From Aquabacterium sp. (GTDB lineage: Bacteria > Pseudomonadota > Gammaproteobacteria > Burkholderiales > Burkholderiaceae_C): a DNA stretch of 64,000 bases. The stretch spans positions 118,872 to 182,871 of the forward strand of contig NZ_JACPYU010000022.1 in the NCBI RefSeq assembly GCF_016195855.1, written 5' to 3'. Of this stretch, positions 35,616-46,001 are shown piece by piece (positions within the stretch are counted from its first letter, which is position 1; the number at the start of each line of letters is the position of its first letter). The notes below the pieces were generated by a model. It saw nothing but the letters and a program-made list of their open reading frames with translations. It ran no database searches and had not been told where the DNA came from. The translations under genes were made by a program, and so were the position numbers.

Positions 35616-36203
35616 TTATTTTTCGATGGTGGCGGTTTTGATGATCACAGGTTGAACGGGCACATCGCCGTAGGGGCCTTTCTGGCCGGTTTCAACCTTG
35701 CGGATTTTGTCGACCACATCCATGCCCTGGATGACCTTGCCAAACACGGCATAGCCATTGCCATCGGGCGAGCGGGCTGCGTCGAGGAAGGCATTGTCCT
35801 TCACATTGATGAAGAACTGCGCAGTAGCCGAGTCGGGAACGTTGGTGCGGGCCATGGCGACCGTGCCACGCACATTGCTCAGTCCGTTGCGGCTTTCCAG
35901 GGGGATCGGCGCGCGGGTGGGTTTTTCCCTCATGTCGGGTGTCATGCCACCACCCTGGATCATGAAGCCGTCAATGACACGGTGAAACACCGTGCCGTTG
36001 TAGTGGCCGGCTTTGACGTATTGAACAAAGTTGTCCACGCTCTTGGGGGCCTTGGCGGCATCCAGCTGGAGCACGATGTCGCCCATGCTGGTGGCGATCT
36101 TGACGTTCTGGGCCAGGGCCAGTTGGGTGCAGGCCAGGGTCAGGCCGGCGATCAGCCATTTGGCGCCCATTTTGAGGGCCGGCTGTGTGCGGTGCAGAGT
36201 CAT
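35616..36203 (-). CDS. ppiA: periplasmic peptidyl-prolyl isomerase, cyclophilin type
   Basis: Protein of 195 residues, with a signal peptide that ends at about LALAQ, then a cyclophilin domain with [13 protein letters not shown] and [15 protein letters not shown]. It should act on proline bonds in the periplasm. Its start overlaps the L,D-transpeptidase stop by four bases. The pairing with LpxH and an L,D-transpeptidase gives the operon an envelope character. Confidence 0.93.
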   Translation of the reverse strand: MTLHRTQPALKMGAKWLIAGLTLACTQLALAQNVKIATSMGDIVLQLDAAKAPKSVDNFVQYVKAGHYNGTVFHRVIDGFMIQGGGMTPDMREKPTRAPIPLESRNGLSNVRGTVAMARTNVPDSATAQFFINVKDNAFLDAARSPDGNGYAVFGKVIQGMDVVDKIRKVETGQKGPYGDVPVQPVIIKTATIEK

Positions 36204-37534
36204 CCAATCACTCCTTCATAGAAGATTTTCCAGAGGCCGCCTTCTTTACCCCAGTATTGACGTTTGACGGCGCCGGTGCGTTGACCGTCGGAGACTTCTC
36301 CGAATGTCACGACCAGGATATCGCTCTTGTCCTTCCACCCCAAAATGGCCACGTCCTTGAGTTGCAATGCGCGACCGCGTTGTTGCGTGACCTCTTTTTC
36401 AAGCGTCTGACGCCACTGGTTCAGGTCTCGCGTGCCGTTGGCAAACTGGGGCGAGTAGAAGGACATCAGCCGGTTGAGGTCGCCGCTGGCGCGGGCGACT
36501 CGCCAGCCTTCGATCAGGTTGTGCAGGCTGCGGCGTTGCGGTTCGGTCTTGACGGGCGTGACCCATTGAAGCGAGCGCGCAATGACCACAGGTGTGGAGC
36601 GTGGCTGAACACGGTCCAGGATGGTTTGCAACTCGGGGTTGGCCAGGACCACGCAGCCATCCGTGCTGTTCGGGCTGCGTGCATAGCTGTCGCTGGGCAC
36701 GCCATGCAGCCAGATGCCGCTGCCGGTCTTGCCCAGGCGCCTGTCGTACTCGTTGGGGTAGTTCAGGGGCAGGGCGCCGATCCCGTAGAAGTCGGTGAGC
36801 TTCTTGGCATCCAGGCGGCTGGTGATGTAGTACACGCCCAGCGGGGTGCGTTGGTCGCCCTCGAAGCTCTTGTCGGCGCCCAGGCGGCCGATCGAGGCGT
36901 AGTGATCCGCGACGAGTTGCAGGCCATTGGGCCCGTTTTCAAACAGGTACAGGCGTGACTTGCTGGCGTCGACCGCGATGGCGTGCCGGGTGGTTGGTGG
37001 CAGTTCGATGAACTGGGTGGGCAGGGCGCCCTGGGGGGGGCGATCACGCAGGGCTTGCAGGCGGCGATCGGCCTCCATGCGCAACTGGTCCAGCCGCTGG
37101 GGTGCCTTGGCGGCCAGGTCGTCCGGGGCGTGCCCCATGGAGGGCAGTGGCCTGGTTTGTGCCGCCAGCAGGTCGCCGTAAACCAGTTGTGCCAGCTGGA
37201 AGTTGGGGACGTCCCTGACCAGCACTTCAGCCTTGTTCAGCGCCTGGCGGGTCTGCCCGGAGCCAACCAGCCTGTAGATTTCAAGCAAGCGGGCTTCTGC
37301 GGGGGCAGATTGGGCTTGAAGCGCTGGCAGGCTGGTGCTTGGCTGATGGGGGGCTTCGTGGCTTGTGGCTGGCGCCTTGGTCCGGATGACGCGTGCATAC
37401 CCCGGGGCGGCGGCGAAGCCGGCGCTCAGTGCAACCACGCATGTCACCAGCACGCCGCGCAAGAGCGGCAAGAGCGGCGTCTTGGGCCGCTTGCTCATGC
37501 TTGTGGGCAAGCGACGAAACTCACGACCCATCAC
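36200..37534 (-). CDS. L,D-transpeptidase (YkuD) with C-terminal NTF2-like domain
   Basis: Protein of 444 residues. A signal peptide with basic start covers about 13-47. The YkuD domain (about 180-315) shows the HG of [20 protein letters not shown] with His277 and catalytic Cys294. An NTF2/SnoaL-like domain ends the protein (about 335-444), as in the Cds6 group. It forms or modifies 3-3 cross-links or anchors in peptidoglycan. ATG 37534 overlaps the TPR gene stop; ATG 37498 is an alternative. It is part of the leftward envelope operon. Confidence 0.9.
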   Translation of the reverse strand: MMGREFRRLPTSMSKRPKTPLLPLLRGVLVTCVVALSAGFAAAPGYARVIRTKAPATSHEAPHQPSTSLPALQAQSAPAEARLLEIYRLVGSGQTRQALNKAEVLVRDVPNFQLAQLVYGDLLAAQTRPLPSMGHAPDDLAAKAPQRLDQLRMEADRRLQALRDRPPQGALPTQFIELPPTTRHAIAVDASKSRLYLFENGPNGLQLVADHYASIGRLGADKSFEGDQRTPLGVYYITSRLDAKKLTDFYGIGALPLNYPNEYDRRLGKTGSGIWLHGVPSDSYARSPNSTDGCVVLANPELQTILDRVQPRSTPVVIARSLQWVTPVKTEPQRRSLHNLIEGWRVARASGDLNRLMSFYSPQFANGTRDLNQWRQTLEKEVTQQRGRALQLKDVAILGWKDKSDILVVTFGEVSDGQRTGAVKRQYWGKEGGLWKIFYEGVIG

Positions 37535-38598
37535 GACCCAGCGCTTTCCTTCGCGATCAACCAGTTGCTGCCGGAGCGAACCATTTCCAGGCGCTTGCCA
37601 CTGCTGACACTCAGGCTATCAGCCTTGTAGTCCTGGTGGAAGCGCACGGTGGCCTTGCTGCCGCTCACGTCAACTTTGACGCCCGAGATTTTCACAGAAA
37701 TGCTGCGCTTGCTGGTGATGCGGTCGCGGCGCTCTTGCTCCCAGACCTTGCGTGTCTTGCCGCCGTTGAAGTCCTTGGTGTAGGCGGCGAAGTAGCCGTC
37801 CATGTCCTGCTTGCTCCAGGCAGAGGCCCAAGCTTTGAGGGAGGATTCGATCTCACGCTCTTGCGCAGCATTGTCGTTCTTGGGTTCGGCCACCGGGGCT
37901 GGTGCTGGCGCAGGTGCAGGCTTGGCCACAGGTGCTGGCGCAGGCGTCGCTACAGGTGCGGGGGCTGGCGCAGGTGTCGGCTTGGGCGCAGCCACAGGCG
38001 CGGGGGCAACCGGAGCAGGCGCTGGCGTTGGTGCTGCAGACGCCGTGGTGATCGAGTTGCGTTCCTTGGGGAACAGGTCGCGGATCATGGCCAGCTTGGG
38101 GGCCACTTGCGAGCGGGTGTCGATCTGCAGGGCCTTGGAGTAGGCCTGGCTGGCCAGCTTGGCGTAGACGTCCCCCAGATTCTCGTAGGCGGTCGCGTAG
38201 CTGGGGTTGGTGCGGATCGCCATTTCAAGCGCCGTGCGAGCCTTGTCGTACTGACCTTGCTGTGCGTAGAGCACGGCCAGGTTGTTGAAGGGCTCGGGCA
38301 ACTCGGGGAAGTCTTCAGTCAGCTTGGTGAAGGTGGTGATGGCTTCTGGCGTGCGGCCGGCCTGGGACAGGCTGATGCCACGCAGGAAGCGCATCATGGG
38401 ATCGCGCGGCTTGCTGGCCAGGAATTGGTCGGCTTTCTGGAGGGCCTCGGCGTTCTTGCCGGCGGCGAGCAGCTTCTGGACATCAACGATGTCATCGGCG
38501 CGCACGCTCAAGGCTGTGAGGGACAGGGCGGCAACAGCCAGGCACTTGGCGGCGATGGCCGTGAGACGAAGACCAATGTGAGGCGCAACAGCTTGCAT
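37531..38598 (-). CDS. exported TPR protein with proline/alanine linker and NTF2-like end
   Basis: Protein of 355 residues. A signal peptide ends near LSVRA. TPR repeats cover about 35-180 (for example PFNNLAVLYAQQGQYDKARTAL). A long PAPAPVA linker (about 185-245) separates a C-terminal NTF2-like domain ending in GSNWLIAKE. The last domain resembles that of the neighbouring L,D-transpeptidase, so the pair may share a partner. ATG 38598 begins the signal peptide, while an upstream frame adds 24 unsupported residues. It begins the operon. Confidence 0.85.
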   Translation of the reverse strand: MQAVAPHIGLRLTAIAAKCLAVAALSLTALSVRADDIVDVQKLLAAGKNAEALQKADQFLASKPRDPMMRFLRGISLSQAGRTPEAITTFTKLTEDFPELPEPFNNLAVLYAQQGQYDKARTALEMAIRTNPSYATAYENLGDVYAKLASQAYSKALQIDTRSQVAPKLAMIRDLFPKERNSITTASAAPTPAPAPVAPAPVAAPKPTPAPAPAPVATPAPAPVAKPAPAPAPAPVAEPKNDNAAQEREIESSLKAWASAWSKQDMDGYFAAYTKDFNGGKTRKVWEQERRDRITSKRSISVKISGVKVDVSGSKATVRFHQDYKADSLSVSSGKRLEMVRSGSNWLIAKESAGS

Positions 38599-38660
38599 GG
38601 ATTGGTGTACCAGTTTGTTTGTGATGAACGCTGGGTCGCGCTGGGTGCCGTGAAACCATA

Positions 38661-38678
38661 GCGCATTCACGAATGCGC
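38661..38678. repeat. palindrome GCGCATTC-AC-GAATGCGC
   Basis: A perfect 8-bp inverted repeat with a 2-base spacer, 63 bases before the TPR gene start, in the gap between divergent TPR and cysS genes. It looks like an operator; the regulator is unknown. Confidence 0.6.
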
Positions 38679-38757
38679 AACAGCTTGGCGCAAACCTCCG
38701 GAGAATAGCAGCCCGCTTGCCGGCGGTAACTTGTCAATCACCCTCATGGTCGGGCAG

Positions 38758-38790
38758 GCCGCTATACTCAACGAATTGTATCTGAGCGGC
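38758..38790 (+). other. stem-loop before cysS
   Basis: GCCGCT-ATAC pairs with GTAT-CTG-AGCGGC around TCAACGAATT. A TATACT within it could instead be a -10 box for cysS. The T-box features for Cys are not seen. Confidence 0.4.
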
Positions 38791-38874
38791 GTGGTCGCTT
38801 AACGTCTTGTATCAGGTGTTGGTGCCAGCCAACCATGTTCGAATACATTCGCCGCAGATCCCCCTATTTCTCCC

Positions 38875-40266
38875 ATGAGTTTGCGTCTCTTCAATAGCCT
38901 GTCGCGTCAGGTCGAGCCCTTTGTCCCCATGACGCCAGGCCAGGTCCGCATGTATGTGTGCGGCATGACCATCTATGACTACTGCCATGTGGGGCACGCC
39001 CGCATGATGATGTCGTTCGACGTGGTGCAGCGCTGGCTGAAAGCCTCTGGTTACCAAGTGACCTATGTGCGCAACATCACCGACATCGACGACAAGATCA
39101 TCCGCCGCTCGGTGGAGCGCGGGATCACGATCCGCCAGTTGACTGACGAGATGACGCGTGCCATGCACGAGGACATCGGCGCACTGGGCATCGAGCCGCC
39201 CACGCATGAGCCGCGTGCCACCGAGTACGTCGGGCAGATGCTGGATTTGATCAGCAAGCTGGAAGGCAAGGGCCTGGCCTACCGTGCCAGCAATGGCGAT
39301 GTGAACTACGCGGTGCGCAAGTTTGAGGGTTATGGCAAGTTGTCCGGCAAGTCGCTGGACCAGTTGCGAGCCGGCGAGCGCGTGGCGGTGGACGAAGGCA
39401 AGCAGGACCCGCTGGACTTCGTGCTGTGGAAGGCTGCCAAGGCTGATGAGCCCGCTGATGCCAAATACGAGTCGCTTTACGGCGTGGGGCGCCCTGGCTG
39501 GCACATCGAGTGCTCGGCCATGGCCTGCACGCTCTTGGGCGATCAGTTCGACATCCATGGCGGTGGGCTGGATCTGCAGTTCCCGCACCATGAGAACGAG
39601 ATCGCGCAAAGTGAAGGCGCCAGTGGCAAGCCGCTGGCCAACTACTGGCTGCACAACGGCTTCTTGAACGTGGACAACGAGAAGATGTCCAAGTCGCTGG
39701 GCAACTTCTTCACCATCCGCGATGTGCTCAAGAGCTACGACGGCGAAACGATTCGCTTCTTTGTGCTCCGCACGCACTACCGCAGCCCCTTCAACTACAG
39801 CGATGCCGGCCTGGATGACGCGCGCAGTGGTTTGCGTCGCCTTTACACGGCGCTGGACAGCGTGGACTTGTCGGGCAAGGCTGTGCCTGCCATCGATTGG
39901 GGCAACCCGCATGCAGCGCGCTTCAAGGCGGCGATGGACGAGGACTTCAACACGCCCATCGCGCTGGCCGTGTTGTTCGAGCTGGCTGCCGAGGTCAACC
40001 GTTCGCAATCGGTCGAGACCGCGTTGCTGTTGAAGTCGCTGGCCGGCGTGCTGGGCATTCTTCAGCAGGCGCCGAAAGCCTATCTGCAAGGTGATGTCGC
40101 TGCTTCTGGCGTGGACGTCGCGGCCATCGAGGCCCTGATCGTGGCACGTGCCGATGCGAAGAAGGCCCGTGATTTTGCGCAGGCCGATCGCATTCGCGAA
40201 GATTTGCTGGCACAGGGCATCGTGCTGAAAGACAGTGCCCAAGGCACCACCTGGGTGAAAGCTTAA
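38875..40266 (+). CDS. cysS: cysteinyl-tRNA synthetase
   Basis: Protein of 463 residues, class I synthetase with the zinc Cys29 in YVCGMT, HVGH at 38-41 and KMSKS near 269-273. [10 protein letters not shown] and [14 protein letters not shown] are diagnostic. It is followed with no gap by a DNA glycosylase gene. Confidence 0.97.
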   Translation: MSLRLFNSLSRQVEPFVPMTPGQVRMYVCGMTIYDYCHVGHARMMMSFDVVQRWLKASGYQVTYVRNITDIDDKIIRRSVERGITIRQLTDEMTRAMHEDIGALGIEPPTHEPRATEYVGQMLDLISKLEGKGLAYRASNGDVNYAVRKFEGYGKLSGKSLDQLRAGERVAVDEGKQDPLDFVLWKAAKADEPADAKYESLYGVGRPGWHIECSAMACTLLGDQFDIHGGGLDLQFPHHENEIAQSEGASGKPLANYWLHNGFLNVDNEKMSKSLGNFFTIRDVLKSYDGETIRFFVLRTHYRSPFNYSDAGLDDARSGLRRLYTALDSVDLSGKAVPAIDWGNPHAARFKAAMDEDFNTPIALAVLFELAAEVNRSQSVETALLLKSLAGVLGILQQAPKAYLQGDVAASGVDVAAIEALIVARADAKKARDFAQADRIREDLLAQGIVLKDSAQGTTWVKA

Positions 40267-40962
40267 ATGGGTACGTCTCCCGCCAAGCCGCTTGTCACGG
40301 GCGAGGTTGCCAGCGCCCTCGTCACCCCGCCGTATTGGGACGACGCATGCAAGCATTTGTCCAAGCGCGACCGTGTGATGCGCAAGCTGATTGCCGACCA
40401 TGGTTCGGCACGCCTGTACAGCCGAGGTGATGCGTTCACCACGCTGGCACGCTCCATCGTCGGGCAACAGATTTCAGTCAAGGCGGCGCAGTCTGTCTGG
40501 GAGAAGCTGTTGACCCTGTTCGGGCACCAGCCACCCGAGCAGCGTGGCCCGCTGTCGGTGCAAGGCGTGCTGGCGCAGTCGCCCGAGAGCCTTCGGCAGG
40601 TGGGTTTGTCCGCGCGCAAGGTGGAGTACATGCGCGACCTGGCCAAGCACTTCGACGAAGGTCAGGTGCATGTCGGGCAGTGGCAGCAGATGGACGACGA
40701 AGCCATCATCGAAGAGTTGATCGACATCCGCGGTATTGGCCGCTGGACTGCCGAGATGTTTCTGATTTTTCACTTGATGCGGCCCAATGTGTTGCCGCTG
40801 GATGACCTGGGCCTGATCAAGGGCATCAGCATGAGCTACTTCAGCGGTGAGCCCGTCTCGCGCGCTGAGGCGCGTGACATTGCTGAAGCCTGGGCGCCGT
40901 ACCGCACGGTCGGCACCTGGTATCTGTGGCGTAGCCTCGACCCGCTGCCCGTGGAATACTGA
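40267..40962 (+). CDS. DNA-3-methyladenine glycosylase, HhH-GPD type
   Basis: Protein of 231 residues. The helix-hairpin-helix RGIGRWTAEMFLIF and the catalytic Asp loop PLDDLGLIKG fit AlkA-like glycosylases. It removes alkylated purines as the first step of base excision repair. It has no AlkA N-terminal domain. The ATG directly follows the cysS stop, so it is translated from the same transcript. Confidence 0.88.
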   Translation: MGTSPAKPLVTGEVASALVTPPYWDDACKHLSKRDRVMRKLIADHGSARLYSRGDAFTTLARSIVGQQISVKAAQSVWEKLLTLFGHQPPEQRGPLSVQGVLAQSPESLRQVGLSARKVEYMRDLAKHFDEGQVHVGQWQQMDDEAIIEELIDIRGIGRWTAEMFLIFHLMRPNVLPLDDLGLIKGISMSYFSGEPVSRAEARDIAEAWAPYRTVGTWYLWRSLDPLPVEY

Positions 40963-40993
40963 CAAGCCTGGAGTCTGAGAAAGGACGATCGCC

Positions 40994-41965
40994 ATGAGCA
41001 AAAGACACTTTCTGGAGTTCGAGCAACCCATCGCCGAACTGGAATCCAAGATCGAAGAGCTGCGTTACGTGCAAAGCGAATCGGCCGTTGACATCTCTGA
41101 AGAGATCGACCGCCTGAGCAAGAAGAGCCAGCTGCTCACCAAGGACATCTATTCAACGCTGAGCCCGTGGCAGGTCACGCAGATCGCGCGCCACCCGCAG
41201 CGCCCGTACACGCTGGACTACGTGAACGAGCTGTTCACGGACTTCCAGGAAATGCACGGGGACCGTCATTTCTCTGATGACCTGTCGATCGTGGGTGGCC
41301 TGGCGCGTTTCAATGGCCAGCCCTGCATGGTGCTGGGCCATCAAAAAGGGCGTGACACCAAGGAGCGCGCGATGCGCAACTTCGGCATGTCTCGCCCTGA
41401 GGGCTACCGCAAGGCCTTGCGCCTGATGCAGACGGCCGAGAAGTTCGGCCTGCCGGTGTTCACCTTCGTGGACACGCCGGGCGCCTACCCCGGCATTGGT
41501 GCGGAAGAGCGCAACCAGTCCGAGGCCATTGGCCGCAACATCTTCGAGATGGCGCGCCTGGAGGTGCCCATCATCACCACCATCATCGGTGAAGGTGGCT
41601 CAGGCGGTGCGTTGGCCATCAGCGTGGCCGACCAGGTGTTGATGATGCAGTACTCGGTGTACTCGGTGATTTCGCCCGAAGGGTGCGCGTCCATCCTGTG
41701 GAAGACGGCAGACAAGGCGTCCGATGCGGCTGAAGCCCTGGGTATCACGGCGCATCGCCTCAAGGCCCTGGGCCTGATCGACAAGATCGTGAGCGAGCCC
41801 GTGGGTGGCGCCCATCGTGACCACAAGCAGGCTTGTGCCAACCTCAAGCGTGCGTTGAACGATGCCATGCGCCAGTTGAGCGACATGAAGGTCAAGGACC
41901 TGCTGCAGACCCGCTATGACCGGCTGCAAAGCTATGGTCGCTTCAATGACACCAAGGAGCATTGA
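40994..41965 (+). CDS. accA: acetyl-CoA carboxylase carboxyltransferase subunit alpha
   Basis: Protein of 323 residues with [31 protein letters not shown] and [18 protein letters not shown], typical of AccA. It forms the malonyl-CoA-producing complex with AccD. It overlaps or abuts the tilS gene. Confidence 0.97.
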   Translation: MSKRHFLEFEQPIAELESKIEELRYVQSESAVDISEEIDRLSKKSQLLTKDIYSTLSPWQVTQIARHPQRPYTLDYVNELFTDFQEMHGDRHFSDDLSIVGGLARFNGQPCMVLGHQKGRDTKERAMRNFGMSRPEGYRKALRLMQTAEKFGLPVFTFVDTPGAYPGIGAEERNQSEAIGRNIFEMARLEVPIITTIIGEGGSGGALAISVADQVLMMQYSVYSVISPEGCASILWKTADKASDAAEALGITAHRLKALGLIDKIVSEPVGGAHRDHKQACANLKRALNDAMRQLSDMKVKDLLQTRYDRLQSYGRFNDTKEH

Positions 41966-41997
41966 GCTCCGATACGGTTGAGCCCGAGGGCGCTGTG

Positions 41998-43344
41998 ATG
42001 TTGACGGATGCATCGCGGCCCTCTTGCGTGGCTGTGGCTTACAGCGGCGGCCGGGATTCGACGGCGCTGCTGCATGCAACGGCCTGCGCGGCGCGCGAGC
42101 ACACCGGGATGGTGGTGTTGGCGCTGCATGTTCACCATGGTTTGAGTGCCCAGGCGGATGCCTGGCTGGCGCATGCCGAGCAGGTCTGCTCGCGTTGGGC
42201 TGAGCAGGGCTTGCCTGTGCGCCTGGTGAGCCGGCGTGTGCAGGTGGCCTTGGGCAGTGGTGTCAGTGTCGAAGCCCAGGCCAGGCGGGCGCGTTATCAG
42301 GCGCTGGCTGATATGGCCCGGGAGGCGGGCGCAGGGCTGGTTTTGCTGGCCCACCATCGCCGGGATCAGGCTGAAACCTTTTTATTGCAGGCGCTGCGCG
42401 GAGCTGGGCTCAACGGGCTGGCGTCCATGCCCGCCGAGATCGAGCGTGATGGGCTGCGCTGGGTGCGCCCATGGTTGGCCCATCCGCGTGAAGCGATCGA
42501 GGCCTATGTGGCACACCATGGCCTGAGCTGGATCGACGACGACAGCAACGCGCACACGCGTTTTGCGCGCAACAGGCTGCGCCTGGATGTCTGGCCCGGC
42601 TTGCTGGCGGCCTTTCCGCAAGCAGAGGCCAGTCTGGCTGCCGCGGCAAGGCGTTTGCAGGATGTCTTGCCGGGTGCGGAGGCCTGGCGCAGTGCGCTGG
42701 TGGCCTCGCTCTTGATGCCCGGGCGTGAGGGCGAGGCCGCGAGGCTGGACGCGGCGCAATGGGCCGAGTTGTCTGGCGCGCAGCGGCGGGAGTCCTTGCG
42801 GCATTGGTACCGGATGGTCGCCGGGGTGAGCCTGGCCGCCAGTTGGGTGGAGCGTCTGGCGCATGAGGTACCGGGGCTGGTGTTCCAGCAGAAGTCCTTG
42901 CCGTGGCCGGAGATCGGGCTGGGGCTGTATCGAGGTGAGCTGGTCTTTCTCGGGGTGGTGAAAACGGCGGGCGCTGATGCGTTGCCGCCGGGTGAAGTCC
43001 CTCTGTGTATCCAGGTGCCTGGCGCGCACGCGCTGGCTTCCTGGGCAGGCCACCTCCTTGTTGCGCCTGTGCCCAGCGGTGGGGTGCGACCCTCTGTGCT
43101 GGCAGCGGCCGTGGCCCGCCCCAGGGCTGGCGGCGAGCAGTTTCAGTCTGGTCCAGGCAGGCCGGCTCGGTCATTGAAAAAGCAGTTTCAGGCGTCTGGC
43201 GTCCCCCAGTGGGGCCGTGATGGCCCCTTGATCTGGTCTGGGGATGCTCTGGTTTTCGTGCCGGGGTTGGGCGTCGATGCGCGCTGCGTGGCACCCGCTG
43301 GCGAGCCTCAGTGGGGCCTTGAATGGGTGCCCGCCTCCCGTTAA
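41998..43344 (+). CDS. tilS: tRNA(Ile)-lysidine synthetase
   Basis: Protein of 448 residues. The N-terminal PP-loop is VAYSGGRDSTALLH near 12-25, and the ATPase core and TilS C-terminal domain (RPARSLKKQFQASGVPQWGR) follow. It makes lysidine at the wobble base of the CAT-anticodon tRNA-Ile. ATG 41998 follows GAGGG; a TTG at 41962 overlaps the accA stop and is a less likely start. Confidence 0.93.
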   Translation: MLTDASRPSCVAVAYSGGRDSTALLHATACAAREHTGMVVLALHVHHGLSAQADAWLAHAEQVCSRWAEQGLPVRLVSRRVQVALGSGVSVEAQARRARYQALADMAREAGAGLVLLAHHRRDQAETFLLQALRGAGLNGLASMPAEIERDGLRWVRPWLAHPREAIEAYVAHHGLSWIDDDSNAHTRFARNRLRLDVWPGLLAAFPQAEASLAAAARRLQDVLPGAEAWRSALVASLLMPGREGEAARLDAAQWAELSGAQRRESLRHWYRMVAGVSLAASWVERLAHEVPGLVFQQKSLPWPEIGLGLYRGELVFLGVVKTAGADALPPGEVPLCIQVPGAHALASWAGHLLVAPVPSGGVRPSVLAAAVARPRAGGEQFQSGPGRPARSLKKQFQASGVPQWGRDGPLIWSGDALVFVPGLGVDARCVAPAGEPQWGLEWVPASR

Positions 43345-43461
43345 ATGACGGGTTTTTCCAGGCAGGCGGGCCTGTGAGGCTAAAATCGAGAGTTCGATCG
43401 CGCACGCTTCGTGAGTTTTCCTGGTGTGTTTCATGCGCGGTCTTTTCCAACAACATCTGAC

Positions 43462-44718
43462 ATGGCACTGATCGTTCACAAATACGGCGGCACGTCGATG
43501 GGCTCTACCGAGCGCATCCGCAACGTGGCCAAGCGCGTGGCCAAGTGGGTGCGGGCGGGTCATCAACTCGTGGTCGTTCCCTCGGCCATGAGCGGTGAAA
43601 CCAACCGTCTGCTGGGCCTGGCCAAAGAACTCTCCGCGAGCCCCAGCGCCCGCGAACTCGACATGATTGCCGCCACGGGCGAGCAGGTCTCGTCCGGCTT
43701 GCTGGCCATTGCGCTGCAGGCTGAAGGCCTGGAGTCGGTCAGCTACGCTGGCTGGCAGGTGCCCATCAAGACGGATTCGTCCTTCACGAAGGCGCGCATC
43801 GAGAGCATCGATGACGCCCGCGTGCGCGCCGATCTGGCTGCAGGCAAGGTCGTCGTGATCACCGGCTTCCAGGGTGTTGACCCTGAAGGCCACATCACCA
43901 CCCTGGGCCGCGGCGGCTCCGACACCTCGGCTGTGGCCGTGGCGGCGGCCATGAAGGCCGACGAGTGCCTGATCTACACCGACGTGGATGGCGTGTACAC
44001 GACCGACCCGCGCGTGGTGCCCGAGGCCCGCCGCCTGCATGCCATCAGCTTCGAAGAGATGCTGGAAATGGCCTCGCTGGGCTCCAAGGTGCTGCAGATC
44101 CGCTCGGTGGAATTCGCCGGCAAATACCGTGTGCCCCTGCGCGTGCTGTCCAGCTTCACGCCCTGGGATATCGACCTGGCTGAAGAAGCCAAGTCGGGCA
44201 CGCTCATCAGTTTTGAGGAAGACGAAAAAATGGAACAAGCCGTTGTTTCGGGCATCGCGTTCAACCGCGACGAAGCCAAGATCACCGTGGTCGGCGTGCC
44301 CGACACCCCCGGCATTGCCTACCAGATCCTGGGCAAGGTGGCCGAGGCCAACATCGACATCGACGTGATCATCCAGAACGTGTCGCATGACGGCAAGACG
44401 GACTTCTCGTTCACCGTCCACCGCAACGATTTCAGCAAGACCGTGGAATTGCTCGAATCCAAGGTGCTGCCCACCTTGGGCGCCGCCAAGGTGGTGGGCG
44501 ACCCCAAGATCTGCAAGGTGTCGATCGTGGGCATCGGCATGCGCAGCCACGCGGGCATCGCCTCGACGATGTTCAAGACGCTGTCTGACGAGAACATCAA
44601 CATCCAGATGATCACCACCAGCGAAATCAAGACTTCTGTCGTGATCGACGAGAAATACATGGAACTGGCTGTGCGGGCGCTGCACAAGGCTTTCGGCCTG
44701 GAAGAAGCCAAGGCCTGA
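43462..44718 (+). CDS. lysC: aspartate kinase
   Basis: Protein of 418 residues, beginning [15 protein letters not shown]. The kinase core has [13 protein letters not shown] and [12 protein letters not shown]; two ACT domains at the end (about 260-418) bind the feedback amino acids. It starts the lysine, threonine and methionine pathways. No lysine riboswitch is seen in the 117-base leader. A tRNA-Ser follows. Confidence 0.96.
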   Translation: MALIVHKYGGTSMGSTERIRNVAKRVAKWVRAGHQLVVVPSAMSGETNRLLGLAKELSASPSARELDMIAATGEQVSSGLLAIALQAEGLESVSYAGWQVPIKTDSSFTKARIESIDDARVRADLAAGKVVVITGFQGVDPEGHITTLGRGGSDTSAVAVAAAMKADECLIYTDVDGVYTTDPRVVPEARRLHAISFEEMLEMASLGSKVLQIRSVEFAGKYRVPLRVLSSFTPWDIDLAEEAKSGTLISFEEDEKMEQAVVSGIAFNRDEAKITVVGVPDTPGIAYQILGKVAEANIDIDVIIQNVSHDGKTDFSFTVHRNDFSKTVELLESKVLPTLGAAKVVGDPKICKVSIVGIGMRSHAGIASTMFKTLSDENINIQMITTSEIKTSVVIDEKYMELAVRALHKAFGLEEAKA

Positions 44719-44796
44719 TCTGCGTTGCGGATCAGCGTTGTTTTGAGCGCAACAGGCTGATAGCCTTTAATTCTGGGCTAGAATGCTAGCTGTGCT

Positions 44797-44887
44797 GGAG
44801 ATGTGGCCGAGTGGTCGAAGGTACTCCCCTGCTAAGGGAGCATACGCCAAAAGCGTATCGAGGGTTCGAATCCCTCCATCTCCGCCA
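44797..44887 (+). tRNA. tRNA-Ser (anticodon GCT)
   Basis: A 91-base class II tRNA with GGAGATG/CATCTCC, anticodon loop CTGCTAA with GCT, long variable arm TACGCCAAAAGCGTA and encoded CCA. A terminator follows 10 bases later. Confidence 0.98.
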
Positions 44888-44897
44888 GAACAAGAAG

Positions 44898-44930
44898 CCC
44901 CCAAGTGAGAAATCGCTTGGGGGTTTTTCT
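44898..44930 (+). terminator. terminator after tRNA-Ser
   Basis: CCCCCAAG (44898-44905), loop of 10, CTTGGGGG (44916-44923), followed by TTTTTCTTTTC. Confidence 0.95.
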
Positions 44931-44932
44931 TT

Positions 44933-45805
44933 TCAGGCTTCCAGGGCGAAGCGATCGTGCAATTCGTCGGCCCAGTTGTCGACGTCGCCCTGAGACACGG
45001 ACAAGGTTCTCAAGGAGCGTTGCCCGCCCTTGACCCATTCGGCGTGTGCGTTGAGGCCCTGAAACCGCTGGATGATGTGTTCCACCACCAGGCACAGGGC
45101 AATCAGTTCATGGACCTGGCCTGGTTGGCTTTCTTCCAGGTAGTCGTAGTCGTGGTGCAGTTTCACGGCATTGGCCACATCGGGCGCCAGCCCCCATGAG
45201 CGGGCCAGCAGGGCGCCGATGACCGTGTGATCGGTGCCGTGGCGATCCTGTTCAATGCAGGTGAAGGGGTGCTCGCTGCGGTTGGCATGGTCCAGCGTGT
45301 CGATGTAGGAGGGCTCGGCAAAACGCTGGGCCAGCAGCGGGATGCCCACATCGGCGAACAGGCCCATGGTCTGCGCGGTGTCGGGCTCCAGCCCCACGCG
45401 GCGTGCCAGCAGGCCCATGGCCTGGCTGCGTTTGGACGAGACGTCCCAGAAGCGGTAGAGGGCCGGCCCATTGGTGGGCAGCACCTTGCGCAGCGCGATC
45501 TCGGTGAGGACGTGCTCGCAACGCTTGAACCCCAGGATGGCAAAGGCCTCGGACACGGTCGAAATGCGGCGGCTGAGCCCCAGCCAGGGCGAGTTGACCA
45601 GCTTGAGCAGCGCGGCTGACATGGCCACGTCCGAGTTGACGATGTGGACCAGCCGGTCGGCGCGGGGTTCTTCCCGCTCCAGTTCCAGCTGAAGGTCGAC
45701 CAGGGAGCTGGGGCGAGGCGGAATGTTGATGTCCTTGAGCAGGGCCTTGAGGTCCAGCTCGGCGCGGCATACAGGGCCCGCAGGGGCTTCTGTCGTGATT
45801 GGCAT
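44933..45805 (-). CDS. HDOD-domain protein
   Basis: Protein of 290 residues with the HDOD fold: RPSSLVDLQLELEREEPR, IVNSDVAMSAALLKLVNSPW and SEAFAILGFKR. Metal ligands of true HD phosphohydrolases are partly altered. Such proteins serve in signal transduction, motility or biofilm control. No output domain is fused, so it would work with a partner. It converges on the tRNA-Ser terminator and is divergent from rdgC. Confidence 0.9.
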   Translation of the reverse strand: MPITTEAPAGPVCRAELDLKALLKDINIPPRPSSLVDLQLELEREEPRADRLVHIVNSDVAMSAALLKLVNSPWLGLSRRISTVSEAFAILGFKRCEHVLTEIALRKVLPTNGPALYRFWDVSSKRSQAMGLLARRVGLEPDTAQTMGLFADVGIPLLAQRFAEPSYIDTLDHANRSEHPFTCIEQDRHGTDHTVIGALLARSWGLAPDVANAVKLHHDYDYLEESQPGQVHELIALCLVVEHIIQRFQGLNAHAEWVKGGQRSLRTLSVSQGDVDNWADELHDRFALEA

Positions 45806-45946
45806 ACGTACTCCCGTTTGTATGCCTTCATATCGCCCGCTTTGTAACGATCTGAATCCGAAATTGTGAAATCCGCCCTGAAATTTTGCTGAAACACGAA
45901 CCGGCGGATGACCCCCTTCAGTCCGCTACACTCAATACCTCGTTGC

Positions 45947-45972
45947 AACGCCTCTGACCCGTCAGGGGCGTT
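45947..45972 (+). other. stem-loop before rdgC
   Basis: AACGCCTCTGAC pairs with GTCAGGGGCGTT (one G-T pair) around a CC turn, 30 bases before the rdgC GTG. It has only a short T-run, so it may be a leader structure. Confidence 0.5.
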
Positions 45973-46001
45973 TGCATTGGTGGGTTTGTAGAAGGTCGAA
46001 C

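Noticed and set aside
37885..38050. GC-rich repeat in the TPR gene as a mobile or satellite repeat
   Set aside because: It encodes the Pro/Ala linker of an exported protein, which is common in this group.
38758..38790. T-box riboswitch for cysS
   Set aside because: The stem-loop lacks the T-box bulge sequence and antiterminator; T-boxes are rare in proteobacteria.
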